A stretch of DNA of 64,000 nucleotides from Puia dinghuensis (GCF_014642875.1 NZ_BMJC01000001.1:62001-126000), one strand, 5' to 3'; positions 35,301 through 43,128 are shown, numbered from the stretch's first letter. The notes: generated from the letters alone by a model not told the origin. Translations and numbers: made by a program.

Positions 35301-35512
35301 TTGGAAATGTTGAGATGGAAGACGCCCGCAACATCGGTGACGGTGGTGGCGACGACTTTCCTGTCCGGGGTGAGGGCCGTAATGGTGACGGCTGCAAGCG
35401 GAGCGCCTTTTTCGTCGGTGACAGAACCGTTGATAGGAACAGATGGTGTTTGACCTTCAAGCTGGATAACTGCCATGCATAAGCACAGCAGCTGAGATAG
35501 GAGTTTTCTCAT
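32324..35512 (-). CDS. SusC/RagA-family TonB-dependent outer-membrane transporter
   Basis: A 1062-aa transporter. After the signal peptide come a carboxypeptidase-like domain (VPINGSVTDEKGAPLAAVTI near 25), a TonB-box-like VVVVGYGTQRKTEVTGSI near 110-128, and a plug with VRGTNSISLSSYPLIVVDGV and AAIYGSRAANGVVFITTKKG (the classic RagA motif, variant ATAIYGSRAANG). A large 22-strand barrel follows and ends in an aromatic residue (VGLNVGF). It imports large substrates with SusD using TonB energy. There is no ECF sigma/anti-sigma pair next to it and no SusE-like protein. Confidence 0.95.
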   Translation of the reverse strand: MRKLLSQLLCLCMAVIQLEGQTPSVPINGSVTDEKGAPLAAVTITALTPDRKVVATTVTDVAGVFHLNISNKVRALQFSYIGLEEQLVPVGNKTSFSVTLHASNKNLSEVVVVGYGTQRKTEVTGSITTVKGSALSETPIQSFESGLAGRSAGVQITQASGVANEPPVFRVRGTNSISLSSYPLIVVDGVPSYTGDFNNPAGTELTSASANPLASINPSDIESIDIAKDPAATAIYGSRAANGVVFITTKKGKAGRVKVTYDGWVGQVKAYGLPQMLNADQYIAFKSQAVANNPTLNNVTFNYAKDKNGNNVNTKWFDYIYRTGTSHSHNLSISGGSDATTYYLSGGFTKQEGIIRRNDFSRANILTNIDSRVNKWLTIGGKVSYSDEQNLSAASSGSLPGEAFNTVGLGRIGEVLPSILPAYNNDGSYNINGASIGYANITGTAISYYNPVPILDLSRSNNEVSHLQSNVYAQIKPLSWITLKSIYAVDNLWVDVDNFSTPITGDGYAATGSASSILGKYKEWVWTNTAQFDHTFGDDHNFTLLVGNEQTRRTSEGYGLNRTTLSDPAYTEIQAGFTINNYTGLQLGQNYLLSTFGRLNYNYAHKYYLVGTLRQDEYSAFGKKKGIFGGGSVGWEVAQEDFWKNSGIGHIFNSFKIRGSYGKVGNNGGISDFAPYSLYGSGVYGGLATLSFPLGSVGNPIIQWETSTQTDVGFNVGILHDRITGQFAYYNNNINHLILAVSQAPSTGLPTAPNLNIGSMYNRGIEATINAVPVQKKDFTWTTSFNVTYNENKVTGLAPGLTAVQTGTSGLETVNQTKVGYSEGYLWVVRTAGVDPGTGKRIFVNSANTKVYFNLLGSPQYTTDAAGTVKYVSPTGATSISQAADAVMYKNALPRYVGGWSNNFAYKGFSLDVLLTYQAGFYVYYGTNAGLHDQRFWNNAADVLTDAWSAKSTNNAKYAKPIFGDNVSNGSTLPLDINVFKGDFIKLRNVTLSYTVPPVVMQRIGLTSARVYISGQNLGISTKYPGPDPEVSSNGNSNGGQGVDRNTVANARTFLVGLNVGF

Positions 35513-35690
35513 GTTGAGCGAGCAGTTTTGGTTAGATAAAGCGATTCAAGTTGCCAGGATAAATGTTTTCATTTATTCTGAAGGGCCAGTTCGTTGATAA
35601 ATTTACTGCATAACGGATAAACAAATAGGATTTTTTTTGGGCTGGCCGTGGGAATGCTTATCCTCCCTGGGGTGATCAATGCCGTGTGAA

Positions 35691-35732
35691 TGCGGCCGGT
35701 TAGCGGGGCCGGGGGGTGCGGCCGGTTAGCGG
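35691..35732. repeat. 16-bp direct repeat in the SusC upstream gap
   Basis: TGCGGCCGGTTAGCGG occurs at 35691-35706 and again at 35717-35732, a 26-nt period, in a G-rich stretch downstream of the VOC gene. The rest of the 35513-35750 gap is AT-rich near the susC start, with a weak -7 candidate (TAAATTTA, minus strand), and no gene. Confidence 0.6.
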
Positions 35733-35750
35733 TGCGGACAGCGGGGGGTG

Positions 35751-36227
35751 TTATTTCCCGTCGAATGCGTCCTGCAATGCCTGGATATTTATCTTCTGCA
35801 TTTTTAGCATGGCTTTCATGGCTCTGCCGGCTTTTACGGGGTCTTTGTCCGACAGCAGGCGTTGCAGGGTCGTCGGGATGATCTGCCAGGAGAGGCCGTA
35901 TTTATCTTTTAGCCAGCCGCATTGGCTTTCATTCCCGCCGCCGGCGATGAGTTTGTTCCAGAGAGTGTCCACTTCTTCCTGGGTTTCGCAGTTGACATAG
36001 AGGGAAATGGCTTCGGTGAAATGGAATAGGGGGCCGCCGTTGAGCGCGGTGAAGTCCTGGCCTTCCAGGGTGAAGGTGACTACCATTGCGGTGCCTTTTG
36101 GGCCGGGGCCTGCGTCACCATAGCGGCTGACGTGGTTGATCTTCGAATTCTTAAAAATAGAGACGTAGTAGTTTGCTGCTTCTTCCGCCTGGTTATCGAA
36201 CCAAAGGAAAGGGATGATCTTTTGCAT
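35751..36227 (-). CDS. PhnB-like VOC-family protein
   Basis: A 158-aa protein of the PhnB/YjdN (3-demethylubiquinone methyltransferase-like) VOC group. It has IIPFLWFDNQAEEAANYYVSI at the start, FTLEGQDFTALNGGP near 55, and DKYGLSWQIIPTTL near 110. The C-terminus PVKAGRAMKAMLKMQKI is typical of this subgroup. Dimerisation and metal binding are likely; the reaction is unknown, as in most members. I chose the ATG at 36227 because MQKIIPFLWF is the conserved family start. Confidence 0.85.
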   Translation of the reverse strand: MQKIIPFLWFDNQAEEAANYYVSIFKNSKINHVSRYGDAGPGPKGTAMVVTFTLEGQDFTALNGGPLFHFTEAISLYVNCETQEEVDTLWNKLIAGGGNESQCGWLKDKYGLSWQIIPTTLQRLLSDKDPVKAGRAMKAMLKMQKINIQALQDAFDGK

Positions 36228-36241
36228 GATTGCGTTTTTTG

Positions 36242-36265
36242 TTGACAATACAAACATAGTGTCAA
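36242..36265 (-). promoter_or_regulatory. promoter -7 box inside a TTGACA-N12-TGTCAA inverted repeat
   Basis: The -7 box TATGTTTG (minus strand, 36258-36251) matches TAnnTTTG exactly. It is flanked by perfect 6-bp inverted arms, TTGACA (36242-36247) and TGTCAA (36260-36265). A repressor bound to the arms would cover the promoter of the PhnB-like gene. Confidence 0.4.
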
Positions 36266-36315
36266 TCCGACGATCCGATGAAGTGCAAAAGCGACAATCC
36301 CAAGGGTTGAATGCG

Positions 36316-37161
36316 TCAGACGAACTCTTCCAACTGGGTCGACAGGGTGAGGCACTTCCATTTTTCGATGAGCTGACTCAGTTCGGCCATTTTTGCCGTT
36401 GCCCGATTGTAGGCGTCGCTGCCGAGGAAGAGCAGCGTTGGCGGCTCGGGGGTAGACGCTAACGTTATGAGGGCTTCCGCAGCTTTTACGGGGTCGCCGA
36501 TCTGTTTGCCATCGATGGACTGGTATCTTGCGTGTGAGGCCCTCACTTCCCTGTAGTCGTCGATCGGAGTGCCGGTGAATACCACGGATTCCTTGCTGAG
36601 GAATTGGGTGCGGAAGGCGCCGGGGGCTACCGCGGTGACGTGGATCCCCAGTGAGCGGACGTCCTGGGCCAGCACATCTGAAAGACCGATGACCGCCTGT
36701 TTGGCCGCTGCATAGACGGACCAGCCGATGACGCCGGCAAAACCTGCGATGGAGGCAATGTTGATGATATGGCCGGAGCGTTGCGCCCGGAGATAGGGCA
36801 TTACTTTTTGGATAACGATGATGGGAGCGAAGACATTTACGTCGAAGTTGTGACGAATCTCTTCGAGGGTCAGCTCTTCGATGGCGCCGCCGATGCCATA
36901 ACCGGCATTGTTGACGACGACGTCGATGCGGCCGAAGACCTCATGGGCGGTGAGAAGGGAGCCTGCGACGGAGGCTTCATCGGAAAGGTCGACTTCGAGT
37001 GGCAGGAACTGGTCTGCGGGAGCGGGTCCCACGGCTTCTTCCAGGGCTTCCAGCGACCGGGAGGTCGCGGCAACCTGGTGGCCTTCTGCTACTAACTTCC
37101 TGACAAGGGCTAATCCTAATCCTTTCGAAGCGCCGGTGACGTACCATACTTTCTTTTCCAT
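36316..37161 (-). CDS. SDR-family oxidoreductase
   Basis: A 281-aa short-chain dehydrogenase. It has VTGASKGLG at residues 8-16, NNAGYGIGGAIE near 88, Ser in IINIASIAGFAG near 138, and YAAAKQAV near 153. The C-terminal part lies in the group that uses NADP (TSRSLEAL after the second strand). The substrate is unknown. It lies downstream of an AraC gene on the same strand, a common Bacteroidota pairing in which the regulator controls the SDR. A perfect -7 box (TACCTTTG) gives it its own promoter. Confidence 0.87.
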   Translation of the reverse strand: MEKKVWYVTGASKGLGLALVRKLVAEGHQVAATSRSLEALEEAVGPAPADQFLPLEVDLSDEASVAGSLLTAHEVFGRIDVVVNNAGYGIGGAIEELTLEEIRHNFDVNVFAPIIVIQKVMPYLRAQRSGHIINIASIAGFAGVIGWSVYAAAKQAVIGLSDVLAQDVRSLGIHVTAVAPGAFRTQFLSKESVVFTGTPIDDYREVRASHARYQSIDGKQIGDPVKAAEALITLASTPEPPTLLFLGSDAYNRATAKMAELSQLIEKWKCLTLSTQLEEFV

Positions 37162-37183
37162 ACCTTACAATTTTAAGCTCCTG

Positions 37184-37191
37184 CAAAGGTA
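37184..37191 (-). promoter_or_regulatory. -7 box of the SDR gene at 36316
   Basis: TACCTTTG on the minus strand is an exact TAnnTTTG match 22 nt before the ATG at 37161. No clear -33 TTG is present, which would fit an activator-dependent promoter. Confidence 0.45.
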
Positions 37192-37296
37192 GGGTGGCCG
37201 GGGGCGGGGGTGGATGTAAGAATCAAACCAATAAGTGCAAAAATCAAACAATCTGTATTTTCCTGAGGGGTCGTTTGCGACCGCCGGCGGGGGTCA

Positions 37297-38196
37297 TTAT
37301 TGATTTTCCCTATACGTTCCGGGGGAGAGACGGGTGTTCTTTTTGAAGAAATTGATGAAGTGGGAGCGTTCTTCAAAGCCCAGGCACCAGGCGACCTCGC
37401 CGATGTTCCAGGTGGTATGGCGGAGAAGGGATTTGGCTTCCTGGATGATCCTTTCGGCGATGAGTTTTGTCGTCGTTTTTCCGGATACTTCGCGGAGGGC
37501 GCGATTGAGGTGGTTGACGTGGATGGCCATCTGGGAAGCATATTCGGAGGGGGAGCGGAGGGCTATCTGGTGCGAGGGCGACTCGATGGGGAACTGGCGT
37601 TCGAGAAGCTCCATGAAGAGGGATGAAATACGTACGCTGGCGTTGGAGTTGGCATAGATGGAGGTGTTGGCCGGTTGCATCTTTAGCGCCAGGTGGATCA
37701 GTTCGAAGACGAGGGTGCGGATGACGTCGTATTTAAAGGCGTAGTCGGAGCGGATCTCTGCCAACATCCGTTCGTAAAGGGCGGTAACAGTGGCAGACTG
37801 TTCGTCAGAGAGCGTAAAGACGGGGATGTTGCCGGGCTGGTACAGCGGGTAGTCGCGCAGATGGCCGAATTGCCGGAAGAAGGCTTCGGTGAAGATGCAG
37901 AAATAGCCGGTGGGGTTTTCCGAGAGCCGCTCCCATTTATAGGGGATTAGCGGGTTGGAGAAGACGAGAGAAGGGCTGTTGATCTCAAGGACCTTGTCGG
38001 CGTACTCGAGCCGGTTGTTACCCAACATCAGGGATATCTTATAGTAGTCGATGCGCCGGTAGGGCATCGGGCCATGTGGCTTGCCCAGGACTTCGCTGAG
38101 GCGGCAAACGTTGAAATGGCCCAATTCCTTCTTAAGGTTGGCGGGCATCCAGTCCTGCTTCTCGTTGCGGGTCTCCGTGCTTTGTGTGGGTAGCAT
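37297..38196 (-). CDS. AraC-family transcriptional regulator
   Basis: A 299-aa regulator with an N-terminal sensing domain (LEINSPSLVFSNPLIPYKWE near 67-86) and a C-terminal AraC pair of helix-turn-helix motifs. The latter include MAIHVNHLNRALREVSGKTT and VAWCLGFEERSHFINFFKK, and it ends LSPGTYREN. It is upstream of, and on the same strand as, the SDR gene, its probable target. A -7 box (TATCTTTA) ends 4 nt before its ATG. Confidence 0.88.
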   Translation of the reverse strand: MLPTQSTETRNEKQDWMPANLKKELGHFNVCRLSEVLGKPHGPMPYRRIDYYKISLMLGNNRLEYADKVLEINSPSLVFSNPLIPYKWERLSENPTGYFCIFTEAFFRQFGHLRDYPLYQPGNIPVFTLSDEQSATVTALYERMLAEIRSDYAFKYDVIRTLVFELIHLALKMQPANTSIYANSNASVRISSLFMELLERQFPIESPSHQIALRSPSEYASQMAIHVNHLNRALREVSGKTTTKLIAERIIQEAKSLLRHTTWNIGEVAWCLGFEERSHFINFFKKNTRLSPGTYRENQ

Positions 38197-38200
38197 GGGG

Positions 38201-38208
38201 TAAAGATA
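38201..38208 (-). promoter_or_regulatory. -7 box 4 nt before the AraC gene
   Basis: TATCTTTA on the minus strand followed by CCCC and the ATG at 38196. It predicts a leaderless mRNA. Confidence 0.4.
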
Positions 38209-38230
38209 CGAAAATCAAATATAGGGGGAC

Positions 38231-39127
38231 CTAATGTGCGGGTTTGGGTTTTTTGACCGGGCCCGGGTGTTTTTGAACGGTCTCTGCAGTGATCAGGTTT
38301 TTGGGGAATTCGCTGGTGTAGAAGCCACCGTGTTTTAGCTGCCCCTTACCGTTGCCCTTTGTCCAGAACTGCAGCGGGATATCGGTGTTGGGTACGCCGG
38401 GGTAATAGCTGACGCTGAAGCGAATCTCGGCGCCTCTGCCATACTGGTCACCGCCGACGAGGCCGATGGGTGCGCCGGCTTCAACCACCTGACCGGGTTT
38501 TACGAAGGCGCCATCCTTTTTCACGAAGCCGTATTGGCCGAAGGAACCGTCAGCGTGGAAGATCTCGATATAATTCCAGTTTGTCGTTGTGGAGGCGCCT
38601 GCGTCGTTCTCGCTGTTGCTTACATCCATCGCGGACACGACGCCGCGACGGGCGGAATAGATGGTATCACCCGGCCTGGCACGAAGGCGAACGGAATAAC
38701 CGCTGTCCTGGCCACCGGGTGTTGAGCTGCCGTGTGCATTGAGGATGCGATAGGCCTGGGTTTCCAGTCCCGGGGAGGTGGGCAGCAAATAGGTGAAATT
38801 GAGATTGACGACGGGGTGCAGACAGCCTTTGCGGAAGCTGTTTCTGTAATTGAGTTTTACGTCCTTTGTTTTGTCCACCGGGGTGAGGGTGAGCAGTTTG
38901 TTCAGGCCTGGTTTGACCTCGGCCTCATAGGGAAGAGAGTGGTCGCAACGGAGATTGTCGAGGGTGGTGAAGTCCAGGTGCAAGACGTATATACAGAAGG
39001 CCTTGCTGTTTGCCGAAAAGATGTACCGTCCCTGGTTGTCGAGGGTATAGCTGACATCGACGACCTTTTGAGCGTTGAGGCCGGATTGAGCCAGCAGGAG
39101 GGTGAGGATGAGGAATACGTTTTTCAT
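38231..39127 (-). CDS. LytM/M23-like exported protein lacking the catalytic residues
   Basis: A 298-aa product with a signal peptide (FLILTLLLAQSGLNAQ). The C-terminal half follows the M23 fold: SGYSVRLRARPGDTIYSARR, NYIEIFHADGSFGQYGFVKK, VEAGAPIGLVGGDQYGRGAE, IRFSVSY. Where active M23 enzymes have an Asp ligand (YALDF type), a YxHL histidine and a HxHF pair, this protein has VRL, YGFV and EIRF. All recognisable zinc and catalytic positions are changed, so it should be a pseudo-peptidase, perhaps a binding or activating factor for a cell-wall amidase. The N-terminal half is a beta-rich domain of unknown type. Confidence 0.8.
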   Translation of the reverse strand: MKNVFLILTLLLAQSGLNAQKVVDVSYTLDNQGRYIFSANSKAFCIYVLHLDFTTLDNLRCDHSLPYEAEVKPGLNKLLTLTPVDKTKDVKLNYRNSFRKGCLHPVVNLNFTYLLPTSPGLETQAYRILNAHGSSTPGGQDSGYSVRLRARPGDTIYSARRGVVSAMDVSNSENDAGASTTTNWNYIEIFHADGSFGQYGFVKKDGAFVKPGQVVEAGAPIGLVGGDQYGRGAEIRFSVSYYPGVPNTDIPLQFWTKGNGKGQLKHGGFYTSEFPKNLITAETVQKHPGPVKKPKPAH

Positions 39128-39133
39128 ATCGCT

Positions 39134-39141
39134 TAAAGGTA
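39134..39141 (-). promoter_or_regulatory. -7 box of the LytM-like gene
   Basis: TACCTTTA on the minus strand ends 6 nt before the ATG at 39127. Transcription would start at or next to the start codon. Confidence 0.4.
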
Positions 39142-39150
39142 GGAAAATGT

Positions 39151-39180
39151 TTTGGCGTATTGCATTTTATCCCTACTTTG
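39151..39180 (+). promoter_or_regulatory. promoter of the GH3 gene
   Basis: TTTG at 39151-39154, a 19-nt spacer and TACTTTG at 39174-39180 form a good -33/-7 pair. Unlike many neighbours, it leaves a real leader before the ATG at 39203. Confidence 0.55.
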
Positions 39181-39202
39181 TGTCATACTAACATAATGGT
39201 AT

Positions 39203-41122
39203 ATGCTTGCCGTAAAACTCATTCCAGTCACAGCCCTGGTTGCTGCAACGCTTGGTCTTGCCTCCTGTAACCAGGGGGCGTCGAATGCTACACCCGGCTC
39301 TGTCGGGCAGAAGACAGCCGATGGGTATTCCTACCGCGATCTGAATAAAAATGGAAAACTCGATGTGTATGAAGATACCCGTCAGCCTGTAGAAGCGCGG
39401 GTGGACGATCTGTTGAAGCAGATGACCCTTGACGAGAAAGCGGGTCTGCTGTTCATCAACGGGGCAAAGGTGAACGATGACGGATCGATCGAGGACAAAC
39501 CTGCCACGGGAATGTTTGCCTTTGTGCCCAATGCATTGAAGCTGGTAAAACAGCAGCACATGAACCATTTCAATCTCTGGATCGTGCCTTCTCCGGCGTC
39601 GCTGGCGAAGTGGTATAACACTATGCAGCGGTATCTACAGGATTCTACGCGGCTGGGTATTCCCATGACCATTGCTTCCGACCCGCGGAATCATTTTAGC
39701 AGTAACATCTTTGCCATGTCGGCCAATACCTTTTCACAGTGGTGCGAGCCGCTGGGATTGGGGGCGATCGGCGACTCGACGCTGACGATGCAGTTTGCCG
39801 ATATATCGCGGCGGGAATATATGGCTGTGGGTATCCGGGAGGCGCTGCATCCGCAGGTGGACCTGGCTACGGAGCCCCGCTGGCCCCGCATCAGCGGAAC
39901 CTTTGGCGAAGACGCCCAGCTGACGGCGCGGATGGCCAGGGCCTATATCCTGGGTTACCAGGGAGCAAAACTGGATTCCAACAGCGTGGCATGTATGACC
40001 AAACATTTCTCTGGTGGCGGACCGCAAAAAGAAGGGCTTGATCCGCATTTTCCTTTTCAGAAGGGGCAGGTCTATCCAGGGAAGAACTTTAAATACCACC
40101 TGATCCCATTTGAAGCGGCGTTTGATGTGCATACGGCCGCGATCATGCCTTATTATGGGGTACCGATGGGGCAGACGAGCGAAGATGTCGGTTTTTCCTT
40201 TAATAAAGATATTATCACCGGGCTGCTGCGGAACACCTATCATTATGACGGGGTGGTCTGTACGGACTGGGGGCTTCTCACCGACGCCAATATGGGCGGG
40301 GTCGTATGGCCTGCCCGGGCCTGGGGAGTGGAGAAGCTGTCGACAGAAGACCGGGTGAAGAAGATCATCGACGCGGGTGTGGATCAGTTTGGCGGAGAGA
40401 ATTGCCCCGAGATCGTCGTGCAGCTGGTGAAGGGCGGACGGCTTACCGAAGCGCGGATCGATTCCAGCGCCAGGAGGTTGTTGCGGCAGAAATTCGAGCT
40501 GGGGCTTTTTGACAATCCTTTTGTCGATGAGTCGAAGGTGGGGCAGATAGTCGGCAACCCTGAGTCGCTGAAAGCCGGTGAGGCTTCGCAGCGCCGGGCC
40601 ATGACGCTTTTGAAGAACGACGGCAAGGCATTGCCTTTGGCGCCGGGGAAATTAAAGATCTACGTGCGTAATGTCGATCCGAAAATAGCCGCACAGTATG
40701 GAACAGTAGTAGACCAGCCGGAGAAAGCCGATATCGCTATCCTGCGATTGAAGACCCCCTTCTATCCGGTGGAGTCACCGATCATGATGGCGCGGATGTT
40801 CCATCACGGTGACCTGGATTTTAAAGGCAAGCAAAAGGACAGCATCCTGCAATTGCTGAAGACCGTGCCGACCATCGTCGATATCTATCTCGACAGGCCG
40901 GCCGTCATCCCGGAGATAAGCGCAAAGGCAAAGGGGCTGCTGGCGGATTTTGGGGCCAGCGATGCGGCTGTGCTGGATGTCATTTTTGGCAAGGACAAGC
41001 CCGGCGGGCATCTGCCGATCGAACTGCCCTCTTCTATGAATGCGGTGCGGGCGCAGAAGGAGGATGTGCCGTATGACAGCAGGAATCCTTTGTATAAGTT
41101 CGGGTATGGATTGAGTTATTGA
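39203..41122 (+). CDS. glycoside hydrolase family 3 lipoprotein
   Basis: A 639-aa product with a lipobox near residue 22 (TLGLAS-C). A short EF-like segment (RDLNKNGKLDVYEDT) is followed by the GH3 TIM barrel with MTLDEKAGLLF, KHFSGGGPQKEG near 270, and VVCTDWG near 352, whose Asp is the expected nucleophile. A C-terminal alpha/beta sandwich ends the protein. It stops right after that domain and lacks the fibronectin-III domain of the longer GH3 enzymes. The barrel arrangement with KHF and TDWG is typical of beta-glucosidases and beta-xylosidases; the exact sugar is unknown. Likely periplasmic or surface-anchored. Confidence 0.88.
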   Translation: MLAVKLIPVTALVAATLGLASCNQGASNATPGSVGQKTADGYSYRDLNKNGKLDVYEDTRQPVEARVDDLLKQMTLDEKAGLLFINGAKVNDDGSIEDKPATGMFAFVPNALKLVKQQHMNHFNLWIVPSPASLAKWYNTMQRYLQDSTRLGIPMTIASDPRNHFSSNIFAMSANTFSQWCEPLGLGAIGDSTLTMQFADISRREYMAVGIREALHPQVDLATEPRWPRISGTFGEDAQLTARMARAYILGYQGAKLDSNSVACMTKHFSGGGPQKEGLDPHFPFQKGQVYPGKNFKYHLIPFEAAFDVHTAAIMPYYGVPMGQTSEDVGFSFNKDIITGLLRNTYHYDGVVCTDWGLLTDANMGGVVWPARAWGVEKLSTEDRVKKIIDAGVDQFGGENCPEIVVQLVKGGRLTEARIDSSARRLLRQKFELGLFDNPFVDESKVGQIVGNPESLKAGEASQRRAMTLLKNDGKALPLAPGKLKIYVRNVDPKIAAQYGTVVDQPEKADIAILRLKTPFYPVESPIMMARMFHHGDLDFKGKQKDSILQLLKTVPTIVDIYLDRPAVIPEISAKAKGLLADFGASDAAVLDVIFGKDKPGGHLPIELPSSMNAVRAQKEDVPYDSRNPLYKFGYGLSY

Positions 41123-41154
41123 TGAGCGTGGCGGGCGGTTGCGGCCCGGCTCAT
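41122..41154. terminator. hairpin between GH3 and the convergent secreted-protein gene
   Basis: ATGAGC (41122-41127) pairs with GCTCAT (41149-41154), and CGGGC (41132-41136) pairs with GCCCG (41144-41148). There is a 4-nt bulge and a 7-nt loop. It overlaps both stop codons. There is no T-run. Confidence 0.45.
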
Positions 41155-41702
41155 TGATCGACGCCGAAGGCAAAGAAGGTATAGCTCATTTTCCCCATGC
41201 CGAAGGTGTTAACCATCATCATGTCCTGGAAGGCGTATTCGCCGGGCGCCAGCCGGGTGGCGGGGATCAATATGTATACGTCATCACCGGACTTCTGGAT
41301 GTTGAAATCGATCGTATGCTTGCTATCCCCACCCATCGGTGTTTCGCGGCTTCTCTTCTCTGCATCGAAGCGGTAGAGCTTGATTATAGAGGAAGGGTCC
41401 GTCATCGAGCTGAGCTTTATGGCAAACCGGATGTCGCCGCCGGCTTTTAACCGGGCAGGTGAGTGTGGGCCGTTTATTACGAGACTGGCACTGCCGCCGC
41501 CGCCGCGAGCACCGATGAAGCCCATTCCCTTCGTTTTCATCTCGCCGGTGGTCTTCTCCAGTAACCGGAGGGTGTCGCCTGGCCAGAAATAAATAATATT
41601 TATGAATTCGGGATCGGGGCCTTTTGCCGTGGTAGGGGTCTGCGCCTTTGTTATGGCCGGGAGGGCGGAGACCAGGAGGGTGAGAAGGAGGAAGGGTTTC
41701 AT
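41151..41702 (-). CDS. secreted protein of unknown function
   Basis: A 183-aa product with a signal peptide (FLLLTLLVSALPAITKAQ). The body is predicted beta-rich, with a Gly run (FIGARGGGGSAS) and the closing motif PATRLAPGEYAFQDMMM, a pattern seen in several Bacteroidota secreted proteins of unknown role. I recognise no enzyme motif. The ATG at 41702 lies 10 nt after the stop of the barrel-protein gene, so the two are probably one transcript. Confidence 0.6.
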   Translation of the reverse strand: MKPFLLLTLLVSALPAITKAQTPTTAKGPDPEFINIIYFWPGDTLRLLEKTTGEMKTKGMGFIGARGGGGSASLVINGPHSPARLKAGGDIRFAIKLSSMTDPSSIIKLYRFDAEKRSRETPMGGDSKHTIDFNIQKSGDDVYILIPATRLAPGEYAFQDMMMVNTFGMGKMSYTFFAFGVDQ

Positions 41703-41712
41703 ATTTTTTAAT

Positions 41713-42426
41713 TTAAAAGCGCCAGCCGGTGTAGAGCTGGATGACATTATTCTTCGGGTTGATGCTCATGCTGCCGGAACCTGAGCCGCTGCCCGTACCG
41801 CCGAAAGAGCTGAAGGCATTCTTGTAGAGGCTGCTGAGGCTGAGGTTGTACCTGGCGCCAATCACCAGTCCGAGGACGGGATGGATCTCCACGCCGCCGA
41901 CCACTCCATAGTCTATGCGGTTGAAAAAGCTTAGCAAGGAGCCGCCATAGGCGTTGTAGGCGCTGTCGGTGCCCGTGGTATGAGTGGTGCTGTCTGTTTT
42001 TGCATTGAGCAGGTAGGCCGTTCGGGCGCCGAGCTGTATCTGGACGTATTTGGTGATGTTGATAGCCATCAACTGCTCGAGGGAGAGATAATTCAGTTTC
42101 AGGCTGGAGTTGTTCTGGCCGGTGCTGTAGTCGAAGCCCTGTTGGGAGAAGGCGAGTTCGGTATAGGAGCCCATTAGCTTGCCGGGGGGCGAGAAGAAGA
42201 TGCCGGCATTGAACCCGGTGTGGCTGCTGGCGTTGATGTCCGAGGCGCTGGTGACGTTGGCAAAGTTGAGGCCGGCTTTGACCCCAATGCCGATGATGTG
42301 ATGCTCTTTTTTGGGAGCCTTTTGTTTGGCAGCGGCGGCGGTGCTATCGTAGTGGTACTGGGCGAGGCTGGTGAGCGGGAGGATGAGGATCGCGATAAGG
42401 GCGATATTGCTGGCTTGCTGGCGCAT
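41713..42426 (-). CDS. outer-membrane beta-barrel protein (PorT/OmpA-barrel type)
   Basis: A 237-aa product with a signal peptide (IALIAILILPLTSLAQ). Short amphipathic strands follow: IGVKAGLNFANVTSA, GSYTELAFSQQGF, LNYLSLEQLMAINIT and VVGGVEIHPVLGLVIGARYN, ending in an aromatic C-terminal residue (LYTGWRF). This is the outer_membrane_beta-barrel/PorT family layout with eight strands. It is co-oriented with the small secreted-protein gene downstream. The function is unassigned. Confidence 0.8.
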   Translation of the reverse strand: MRQQASNIALIAILILPLTSLAQYHYDSTAAAAKQKAPKKEHHIIGIGVKAGLNFANVTSASDINASSHTGFNAGIFFSPPGKLMGSYTELAFSQQGFDYSTGQNNSSLKLNYLSLEQLMAINITKYVQIQLGARTAYLLNAKTDSTTHTTGTDSAYNAYGGSLLSFFNRIDYGVVGGVEIHPVLGLVIGARYNLSLSSLYKNAFSSFGGTGSGSGSGSMSINPKNNVIQLYTGWRF

Positions 42427-42483
42427 GGGGTTTTGTTTTTCCTAAGCTACGGTGGTGCAGTGGGCGGGTCAATAGAACGAAAG

Positions 42484-43128
42484 TTAGGGCCGGCGGAAGG
42501 CTTTGTTGATGGCTTCGGTGCGATTCTGGACATGGAGTTTTTCGTAGATCCGGTGGATGTGCTGGCGGACGGTGCTGGTGGAAATGGAGAGCTGATCGGC
42601 GATCTCTTTGTACAGGAGCCCATGGGAGAGAAGCTGCAGGATCTCGTTCTCCCGCGAAGAGAGGATGGCGGTGTCGGGAATAGCGTTCTCTGCCGTTTCT
42701 ATCGCCTGCTGGCGGAAGGCGCGGACCAATTTCCGGGCGATGTTGGAGCTCATCGGGGAGCCGCCTTCGTAGAGTTCTTTCAGGGCTTCGATGATGTTGA
42801 CCAGGCCGGTGTTCTTTAATAAATAACCGGAAGCTCCCGCTTTCAGGGCTTCGAATACCTTTTCATCGTTTTCGTATACGGTGAACATCATGAATTGGGT
42901 GTGGCCGCTTTTGTCTCCGATCTGGCGGATGCATTCGATACCGCTCATGCCCGGGAGGCTGATATCCATTATAACGATGTCTGCCTGCAGCCGGGGAATA
43001 GCGTCCAAGGCCTCTTCGGCCGTTTTGAAGGTGTCCAGGACGATAAATTCGGGGTTTAGTGCGAGGAAGTTCTTCAGGCCTTCCCGTACTTCATCGAGGT
43101 CTTCCACTATGAGGAGAGTAATGGGCAT
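42484..43128 (-). CDS. NarL/LuxR-family response regulator
   Basis: A 214-aa regulator. The receiver domain spans residues 1-120, with the phospho-acceptor Asp in IVIMDISLPGMSG near 55, Thr/Lys switch residues, and YLLKNTG near 105. The C-terminal LuxR helix-turn-helix includes LSSRENEILQLLSHGLLYKEI (near 152-172) and ISTSTVRQHIHRIYEKL. It is the cognate partner of the kinase encoded 77 nt upstream on the same strand. Confidence 0.93.
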   Translation of the reverse strand: MPITLLIVEDLDEVREGLKNFLALNPEFIVLDTFKTAEEALDAIPRLQADIVIMDISLPGMSGIECIRQIGDKSGHTQFMMFTVYENDEKVFEALKAGASGYLLKNTGLVNIIEALKELYEGGSPMSSNIARKLVRAFRQQAIETAENAIPDTAILSSRENEILQLLSHGLLYKEIADQLSISTSTVRQHIHRIYEKLHVQNRTEAINKAFRRP

